Source: JBIOJM01 sp044450785
GTDB lineage: Bacteria; Planctomycetota; Planctomycetia; Isosphaerales; Isosphaeraceae
NCBI GenBank assembly: GCA_044450785.1
Contig: JBIOJM010000156.1
Coordinates: 1 to 21,563 of the forward strand
DNA length: 21,563 nucleotides
Direction: 5' to 3'
Each line of letters opens with the position of its first letter. Position 1 is the stretch's first letter. Under the pieces are notes generated by a model. That model did no database searches. It saw only the letters and a list, made by a program, of their open reading frames with translations, and was not told the origin of the DNA. The position numbers and the translations under genes were made by a program. Shown one piece after another: positions 15,987-21,563 of the stretch.

Positions 15987-18900
15987 GACTTGGTCTCCAA
16001 TGCGGCTGCGTGGGCCTCGACATAGGCTTCGCCGCTGCCGTAACGAGTCAGGTTCTTGGTAAAGGCTTCGGTCTTGTCAGCCGTCGTCGCGAGCGGGCTG
16101 GTGAATGCCAGCGTGTAAGTGGCCGTGAAGGCATGTTCCGCGGCTGCCCGGAGCTGTGGGTCAAGGAACGATTTTATTGCGTTGGCCCGGTCCATGCGGC
16201 CATCAAACTCCACCACGAACGCGTTCACCCCATCCAACTTGATGTCGGCCTCGAAGCGGCAGTTGACGCTGGCTTCCTTGAGCATGGCCATCGCCTGGTG
16301 GACCTTCCAGGTGGCCGAAGCCTCGAAAAAGCGGATCACGAGCTTTTCGATGGCCTGGACCTTGGCCTTGCGGGCCTTCTCCCAGAGCTCGGTGAGAGAC
16401 TGGGCCAGCGGCCCTTCCGCGTTCAGCTCGGGCCTGGGTGGCGGCGCCGGCTTGGTGGGAACGACGGGCAGATCGGGCTTCTTGGGTGGCGATGGCTTCT
16501 CGCCCGGCTTCGCCACCAGAACCTCGGCTGTCTCCTCTTTACGCTGGCCCCGACTGTCGGTCACCTCGACCCGGTAGGCGAGGGAGGCCTCCGGGGAAAC
16601 ATCGCACCGGATGACGGTCTGCGTCGTGCTGGCCATCGATAGATCGGCGTGCGTGCCGGTGTACGTGTAGGGCGGGACGCCACCCGTCACCGTGACCTTC
16701 AGTTCCGCCTTGCCCTGTGGCCCGATTTCTCTAGGGGCGGCTGAGAAGGTGACGACCAAGGGCTCGGCCCGGGGCCAAAGGTGCTTCTTGCGGGCGTCGG
16801 CGACGGTGTGGACAAAAGCGTCGTCGGTGACATTGATCACTGGTGCCGGGTCACCTTTCCCCCAGATCTGATTGCCCTCGCGGTAGATGAAGACCTCGGA
16901 CTCGATCCCCTGGCGGATGCAGTGAACGAGCGGGCCGTTCGAGACCAGCATGGAAAGCTTCGGTGCCCGCCGGTATTCGTTGCGCAGCTCCAGGGTCGAA
17001 AGTTCCCCCTTGAGCTTGAGCGGGGTCTGGTCCCGGACGAAGGTTGGGGCCTCGGGAGTATCGCCGTCGCTCAGCAGCTTGTGGTTCTCCCTCAATACCC
17101 GAGCGACGTGCAACTGGCCGTTCCCGGGTAAGTCGCTGGCATGGGGGACTTCGATCGCCGCGTGGGCGATGGGCTCGGAGGAACCGGGCATCGGCAAGTT
17201 GGACGGGAAAAACAGGTGCCGATAGCAATGCAGGATCGCTTCGGCGACCTGAAGGGAGGATTTCTGGAACTCCTCTTCGACCTTGTCTTGCTGATGCGCG
17301 GCCAGCACACGCTTGCGGTCAGGCTTCCGCAACTCCCGGAGCGCGAGCCGGCGGCGGACCCGGTCCTTCATGTTCTTGACTTGCCGTTCGTCGGCGACCA
17401 CGAAGACCAGGTTATTTCGGAATTCTCGGAGGCGTTGGTCGGCCCCCTTGTATTTGAAGATCTCATCGATGAGCGGAGGGAGCCCCTGGGGGTCGGCGTT
17501 GATCGCGAAGGCGTCATGATGCAGCAAGACGAGGTTGGGTCGGCCATCGCCCACGAGGTCGTCGACCTCGTACCCTCCCGCAGGGAACGGTTGCAGGTTG
17601 AACGATCCGCCCGAGGCACCGAAGAGGTTTCGGATCCGCTCGTCGAGTTCGGTGCGGAGACTCGTGGCCTCCACCTCGTCCATCTGGCGCCGGATGACCT
17701 GCGTGAGGTTCGGTTCGACCATGAACCGCAGAAGCGCACCGGGACGGTCGTCAAGGAAAAGAGATTCCGTGATGAACCGGGCGCGAGCTTGCTCCACGAA
17801 GCTGGGTTCCACCAAGGGTGAGCAGACGCTCAGCTTGAGGTGGTCGGTGGCAATCCCCTTGGCCGCGTCGCCGAAGGCCAGCGTGTGGAGAAAGACCGTC
17901 CGAGCAACGTAAGAGTGGATCGGAAGCTGGCCGGGGAAGAACTTGAGGTCAAGCTCCTGGGCGATGCTCGGGTTATCCCCGCTCACGGCGGCGACGTCGG
18001 ACTTGAGAGCGGGGGTATATTCGCCCTGACCCAGGCGGGTGGTGATCTCATCGCGGATCGGGCCGAACCCGGGGTCGATGTGGTGCGGATGGATCGCGAG
18101 GGCGTCGGCCGGTTTGTCTCGCCAAAGGACATGGACCGTTCGGGCCAGAAGCCGCAGCATGCCCCGGGTCCGCTGAAACGTGCTGAGCGACGACAGCTTT
18201 TCCGTGAGGACGGAGAGCGTCTCCGGATGCAGCGGGTAACCGCGCCGGAATTGGTCTCGTGTCTCGTGTCTCAAGGCCGACGACGGCAGATCGTTCTGGT
18301 TTCGGGTCCAGACGTCGGCGTACGCAGCAACGACGGCATCGGCGGCGGACCGGTCCACCTTGTCGAAGAGCCGCCGCCGGAGGACGTCGGCCGTCTCGTC
18401 CTCTTCCGTGGGGTTGAGCTGCGTGGCCTTCCGGGAGGCGACCATCTCGGCTTCGGCCAGCGAGGACAGGGCCCGCTCGTGTTCCTCGCGATAGGCGTCT
18501 TTGGCCTCGGAGTCCTTGCCCACGGCGAGAGTGAAGACGACGGAAACGTTCGGTGCCGAATCAACCGCCTTGAACAGGGCCTGGAGGAAGGCCGTGAACT
18601 GGCCGCTCGCCCCGGGGTGAACCCGTTCCACCTTTCGCAGGTAGACCGAGACCTCGTCGATCATGATGAGGGTGGGTTGGCCGCCGAACAGCTCCACGAG
18701 TGTTGTTGCTCCGGGAGCACTGTGCTTTTCATCACCCTTCTGGACGCGGCGATCGCCCTCGGCACCGGCCAGGCGGTAGGCCAGCTCACCCCAGAGGGTC
18801 TTGGCCCGCAGCCCTGGCTCGAGAGTCAGCCCGTCCGCGGGGTCGCTGTTCTCGCCATCCAGGGCCGCGACTCGTACCGGCCCCTTGGGTAACAGGGCCG

Positions 18901-19309
18901 GGTCGACGAATTCCTCGACCCCTTTGACCCTCTTCATTCCCCGGACAGCATGGACCAGGGCGATGAGGCTGTGAGTCTTGCCGCCTCCGTACTGGGTGTC
19001 CAGGCGGATGATGGACGCGATCTCACCACCCTTTCCGGATAGCCGGGTCAGGACAGCCTTGAGCAGTTCCTTCATCCCGCGCGTCGGGTAGCTATGCCGG
19101 AAGAAAACCGCCGGGTCTGTGTATTCTTTCGGAGCCGTCTGGTTAACGACCTGAGCCAAGTCGGCGGCGAACTGCTCATCCTTGGTCGTACCGGCTTCGA
19201 CGTCGGCCCTGGGACGGCAGGTCTCGTAAATACTTCGTAAAGCGGACATTCGGGTGATCCACTCGGCGGTGACCTCCGCCAGATTGGGCGAATCCGGTCT
19301 TGGATCCAC
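15983..19309 (-). CDS. DUF499 AAA+ ATPase with Ig-like domain
   Basis: A 1108-aa ATPase. Residues about 20-400 carry the DUF499 ATPase core: EFAADL-like start (DEQFAADLAQVV), EYTDPAVFFRHSYPTRGMKELL, Walker A QYGGGKTHS (106-114) and Walker B LIMIDEVS (214-221). The middle (400-850) is helical and unassigned. Residues about 850-935 form an Ig/PKD-like beta domain (VTVTGGVPPYTYT ... YRVEVTDSRGQ), a type common in secreted proteins but rare in cytoplasmic ATPases. A proline-rich linker (935-962) leads to a helical C-terminal domain. DUF499 ATPases occur in defence islands beside DUF1156 methylases and are thought to be the motor or sensor. The GTG at 19309 has GGAAG six bases upstream; an ATG at 19249 is an alternative that matches the family start. 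It shares an ATGA overlap with the next gene. Confidence 0.9.
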   Translation of the reverse strand: MDPRPDSPNLAEVTAEWITRMSALRSIYETCRPRADVEAGTTKDEQFAADLAQVVNQTAPKEYTDPAVFFRHSYPTRGMKELLKAVLTRLSGKGGEIASIIRLDTQYGGGKTHSLIALVHAVRGMKRVKGVEEFVDPALLPKGPVRVAALDGENSDPADGLTLEPGLRAKTLWGELAYRLAGAEGDRRVQKGDEKHSAPGATTLVELFGGQPTLIMIDEVSVYLRKVERVHPGASGQFTAFLQALFKAVDSAPNVSVVFTLAVGKDSEAKDAYREEHERALSSLAEAEMVASRKATQLNPTEEDETADVLRRRLFDKVDRSAADAVVAAYADVWTRNQNDLPSSALRHETRDQFRRGYPLHPETLSVLTEKLSSLSTFQRTRGMLRLLARTVHVLWRDKPADALAIHPHHIDPGFGPIRDEITTRLGQGEYTPALKSDVAAVSGDNPSIAQELDLKFFPGQLPIHSYVARTVFLHTLAFGDAAKGIATDHLKLSVCSPLVEPSFVEQARARFITESLFLDDRPGALLRFMVEPNLTQVIRRQMDEVEATSLRTELDERIRNLFGASGGSFNLQPFPAGGYEVDDLVGDGRPNLVLLHHDAFAINADPQGLPPLIDEIFKYKGADQRLREFRNNLVFVVADERQVKNMKDRVRRRLALRELRKPDRKRVLAAHQQDKVEEEFQKSSLQVAEAILHCYRHLFFPSNLPMPGSSEPIAHAAIEVPHASDLPGNGQLHVARVLRENHKLLSDGDTPEAPTFVRDQTPLKLKGELSTLELRNEYRRAPKLSMLVSNGPLVHCIRQGIESEVFIYREGNQIWGKGDPAPVINVTDDAFVHTVADARKKHLWPRAEPLVVTFSAAPREIGPQGKAELKVTVTGGVPPYTYTGTHADLSMASTTQTVIRCDVSPEASLAYRVEVTDSRGQRKEETAEVLVAKPGEKPSPPKKPDLPVVPTKPAPPPRPELNAEGPLAQSLTELWEKARKAKVQAIEKLVIRFFEASATWKVHQAMAMLKEASVNCRFEADIKLDGVNAFVVEFDGRMDRANAIKSFLDPQLRAAAEHAFTATYTLAFTSPLATTADKTEAFTKNLTRYGSGEAYVEAHAAALETKS

Positions 19310-19566
19310 CGCTACTTCCGGTTAAAGGGCAAAGGTCACCATGCTCTCCCCAAGAGCGAGAACCCCGGATCGTTCAGACTACCCGATCTCACGCGCGGTA
19401 CAAGGCGCGGGCGAATTCAATTGATTGTTTGCAGGCAGAGCGTGAAGGCGGCGGCATGGCCACGCCAGAGGAGAAGAACGCCTTCAGCCTCAGTGCCGCA
19501 TTGGGGCAGCGACATCAACGTACTTCATAAGTGATGATCTCAAAACGGTGCCGGTGGTCGCACTCA

Positions 19567-20340
19567 TCAGACTTTCACGAGTCTGCCGGCGCGGGCCCGC
19601 AGCGTCAAGCAGGCCGGGCAGGTGCAGCTCTCGATGTTGGCCTCCATGTGGCGGAGGCCCTGGAACGTACACCCGTCCGACTGGAAACGATTGAGCACGA
19701 CGCTCAGGTAATTATTATCCTGCACATGGTAGTGGCGGAACACGGCATAGGCCACGTGATCGGCGATCTGGACGCAGCGAGTGGTATTCGACTTCACGAA
19801 ATGCGGGCCGTCGACGATATGGCGGCCGTCATCTGTGGTGAGGCCCTTCCGTCGGAAATCGCGCGCGATCTGGCGAAGCGACGTCTCACAGGTGCTCTCG
19901 TCGAGGAAGATGATCCCTTTCTCGTCGTGCTGTCCCGAGTGAGGGCGTCTTTTCAGGAAATCATCGAACCACAAGCACAGCTCGGTGAATGCCATTTCCA
20001 TGGGATCGCGCCCTGGATACGACTTCTTGTGCACGGCACATGCCAAGGCGCAGGCCGGAAGATCGGTCGCGTTGAAGACCCGCAACACGTCCTTTAGAAT
20101 TGCCCTGCGCTCCTCGCGCTGCCGGACGCTATTCCATGGCTTTTCCCGGCCGCTGAAGATCTCGGAGGCGTGGAACTCGACGGAATCCGGATCCGTGGGG
20201 TCGAACCGGAAGGCGAGCTGGTCCATCGCGTTGGTCAGGTCGTTTACCTGGTGCTCCGAGACGCAGATCCCGCCCAGCACTAAATACTCTTCGTCTTGGT
20301 TATCGACGGATCCGGAGTCATCGAGATAGAGGAGGAACAT
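19567..20340 (-). CDS. DUF3800 protein (RNase H-like fold)
   Basis: A 257-aa protein. It opens with FLLYLDDSGS (D7, D8), has a FHASE element (56-60), FLDES (145-149) and QIADHVAYAVFRHY (191-204): the four acidic spots of DUF3800, a family with a predicted RNase H-like nuclease fold that recurs near mobile elements and defence genes. The C-terminus has a C-x-C-x2-C cluster (SCTCPACL, 238-245) that might bind zinc. The ATG at 20340 has only a weak GGGAAA upstream. It is the first gene on the strand of the accessory operon, but 257 bases separate it from the ATPase gene, so it may be a separate unit. Function is not established for the family. Confidence 0.83.
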   Translation of the reverse strand: MFLLYLDDSGSVDNQDEEYLVLGGICVSEHQVNDLTNAMDQLAFRFDPTDPDSVEFHASEIFSGREKPWNSVRQREERRAILKDVLRVFNATDLPACALACAVHKKSYPGRDPMEMAFTELCLWFDDFLKRRPHSGQHDEKGIIFLDESTCETSLRQIARDFRRKGLTTDDGRHIVDGPHFVKSNTTRCVQIADHVAYAVFRHYHVQDNNYLSVVLNRFQSDGCTFQGLRHMEANIESCTCPACLTLRARAGRLVKV

Positions 20341-20444
20341 CCAAGGTTTCCCGTATCAATAGGGACCCGAAAGACTTAAACACCCGGAACCACAGGATTG
20401 CTCAGGGTTATCTATGTATCATAAGGACTTACGATGATTCCGAT

Positions 20445-20472
20445 TTGACAATCACCGCGGATGCAGTATAAT
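20445..20472 (+). promoter_or_regulatory. Consensus sigma70-type promoter
   Basis: TTGACA (20445-20450) and TATAAT (20467-20472) both match the consensus exactly, with a 16-base spacer. Initiation would fall near 20479. The preceding ~40 bases are AT-richer, as in an UP element. No plus-strand protein gene with a ribosome site follows. A terminator stands about 110 bases downstream. Confidence 0.75.
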
Positions 20473-20478
20473 TATGAC

Positions 20479-20588
20479 GCGGTTGGGAGGGCTGAATAAT
20501 CGGTCCGCTGGCGGTAACGCTGCCCGGCTGCATGCATCTTGCGAACTACGAACCGGCGGCGGCTTCATCCGAGGCTGCCGCCGGTTTT
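20479..20588 (+). ncRNA. Candidate small RNA, about 110 nt
   Basis: A perfect promoter (20445-20472) and a strong hairpin terminator (20552-20588) bracket about 110 bases with no convincing coding frame. The ATG at 20474 lies too close to the -10 box to be used. The 3' 43 bases run antisense to the tail of the minus-strand remnant at 20546-21205. The RNA is not one I recognise. It could be an independent small RNA, an antisense regulator, or a leader for a lost gene. Existence is inferred from signals only. Confidence 0.4.
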
Positions 20589-21205
20589 GCTTTGGGAATT
20601 CGTCCTCCTTGCGCGACGACGGAATCCGCTGCCGCATAATGCTGGTGCTCCTGCCCGCTGAAGAGGAATTCCCGCGCCTTGCCAGTGTGGTACTTGCCGT
20701 CGACAAATCGGAGCAGCCCCGCCTCCACTAGCCTTATGACTACCCCCGATACCACGACCTTCCTCTGGCCAAACATCTCTCGAAGCGGATCGATCGGCAG
20801 CAGGATGGGCTTTTCCTTCTGAAGCTGCTGCAACTGCAGTGCGATGCCCGCGATCTCCGTCGCTAGCCGCGAATGGGCCAGCCCCGCGTCCAGCAGCCGG
20901 ATGGGCTGCTTGTGGGCCCGGAATCGCGCCAGGTCCAGGGCAGTCCAGCCGAACGGAAGCCGCACCCTTTTCCTGATCGCCAGCAGGGTAGATTCGAAAT
21001 CATCCAGGTCGTATCCACGGTGGCGGCAAATTTCGGCCTTAATCTGGCGTGCCAGCTTGTCATCGAAAACCCCGACGCCCCATTCCTCCGTGCACCGCCA
21101 CGCGACACGTTGGAAGTTGGAAGCGAAGAAGCGGGACAGGTCCGATTTTGAGAAGATCCGTCCCTCTTCTGTCCCCTGTGTCCCCAGCGCTTCGAGGCCG
21201 GTCCC
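20546..21205 (-). pseudogene. Start-less remnant, C-terminus of replication/primase-like protein
   Basis: An open frame of about 219 codons from just after a TAG at 21206-21208 to the TGA at 20546. It has no ATG, GTG or TTG until GTG 20965, yet the sequence before that point is coherent protein (RFFASNFQRVAWRCTEEWGVGFDDKLARQIKAEICRHRGYD...), so the true 5' end is missing. The C-terminal part (LLPIDPLREMFGQRKVVVSGVVIRLVEAGLLRFVDGKYHTGKAREFLF) has the form of a winged helix ending in KAREFLF, as seen at the end of plasmid, phage and island replication or primase proteins. That assignment rests on pattern only. A downstream fragment of 139 aa from GTG 20965 might still be made. It probably marks the edge of an integrated element. 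Confidence 0.5.
20552..20588 (+). terminator. Rho-independent terminator
   Basis: Twelve-base arms ACCGGCGGCGGC and GCTGCCGCCGGT (one G-T wobble) with a 10-base loop, followed by TTTTGCTTT on the plus strand. The minus strand shows no U-run after the hairpin, so the element works rightward. It ends the transcript from the promoter at 20445. Confidence 0.7.
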
Positions 21206-21208
21206 CTA

Positions 21209-21563
21209 CGGCTTGCTCCCGGGCTCGATCGGGATTCTCGAATCGCTCGAGAAGACGATGCCGATCGGGATCGTGTCCGCGATCCGTCGGACCGAGGGTC
21301 ACCTGGCTGTGTGAACACGGCACGTCCACGGTGCCGACGTCCCGCGCCGATCGGTCATCATCGACCGTCGGTCTGGGCTGATGAAAATGTCAGGGCAGTC
21401 TTCACCCCTGTTTTGTTGCGCGGCCCGCGAAGGCCTGTCGGCGTCGACCGACGAAGGGAGGAACCGAGCCCCCAGCGGTGAATCGATCCGCGCAATGGTC
21501 GCCAAAACCAAAATAAGAACGTCACAACTTACTACTCAACATAATGTTCTGATCGGATGTACC
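21209..21563. other. Right-end region without recognisable gene
   Basis: No open frame here has a start, ribosome site and family likeness together. Frames on both strands are Arg/Ser/Pro-rich, as expected for non-coding GC-rich DNA. The last 50 bases turn AT-rich (AAAACCAAAATAAGAACG onwards), which may be a promoter region for a gene beyond the window. Confidence 0.4.

Noticed and set aside
19490..19672. Short minus-strand frame whose last 25 codons begin with ATG overlapping the DUF3800 stop
   Set aside because: TGATG-type overlap hints at coupling, but the peptide has no recognisable character and there is no other support.
7412..20340. Canonical BREX or DISARM system
   Set aside because: No PglZ phosphatase-like, BrxC, BrxL, DrmA or DrmB (DUF1998) protein is encoded; only the general logic is shared.
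21140..21200. GGGGACACAGGGGACAGAAGAGG-like stretch on the minus strand as a repeat-family element
   Set aside because: Looks like a dispersed repeat motif, but only one copy is in the window and the remnant frame reads through it, so it cannot be judged here.

Overview
The window looks like chromosomal DNA of a GC-rich planctomycete, most likely of the Isosphaeraceae type. This is inferred from the base composition, the pairing of a pyruvoyl-dependent arginine decarboxylase with a deoxyhypusine-synthase-like protein, and the style of the small ankyrin, HEAT and PIN proteins. It is not proven. It divides into a housekeeping left third, a large accessory (probably anti-phage) operon in the middle, and a decayed right end.

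Left third (1-7368). A shortened ankyrin-repeat gene faces left. A rightward group follows: pyruvoyl arginine decarboxylase (728-1273), a deoxyhypusine-synthase-family protein (1350-2477) and a full-length Sua5-type threonylcarbamoyl-AMP synthase (2440-3465, overlapping). The first two suggest a polyamine route starting from agmatine. Convergent to them lies ruvA-ruvB (5321 down to 3483), the Holliday-junction motor. Next comes a gene-poor stretch with a 24-bp tandem repeat, an AT-rich block and a tiny Lys/Ala/Pro-rich gene (5949-6050, 33 aa) like a histone H1 tail. A strong rho-independent terminator (6490-6521) and a HEAT-repeat lipoprotein (6631-7368) end this part.

Middle (7412-20340, all minus strand). 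Reading in the direction of transcription: DUF3800 protein, DUF499 AAA+ ATPase carrying an unusual Ig-like domain and a proline-rich linker, a 161-aa protein overlapping it by ATGA, a 304-aa protein of unknown family, a PIN-domain RNase overlapping that by ATGA, a DUF1156 adenine-specific DNA methyltransferase, a small antitoxin-like protein followed by the stump of a second PIN toxin, and a 1115-aa PLD-nuclease/SNF2-helicase fusion. ATPase + DUF1156 methylase + PLD/SNF2 helicase is a combination known from defence islands. It resembles BREX and DISARM in logic (modify self, translocate on and cut non-self) but lacks their hallmark genes (PglZ, BrxC/BrxL, DrmA/DrmB). The methylase is split by a one-base frameshift at a run of four G (minus strand; plus 11765-11768), so the system may be broken, phase-variable, or affected by a sequence error.

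Right end (20341-21563). A near-perfect sigma70-type promoter (20445-20472, plus strand) leads after about 110 nt to a strong hairpin terminator. This is either a small RNA or a short untranslated transcript running antisense to the tail of a start-less coding remnant (20546-21205, minus) whose C-terminus looks like the winged helix of mobile-element replication proteins or primases. The last ~350 bases hold nothing recognisable. No rRNA, tRNA, CRISPR array or intact insertion sequence was seen.
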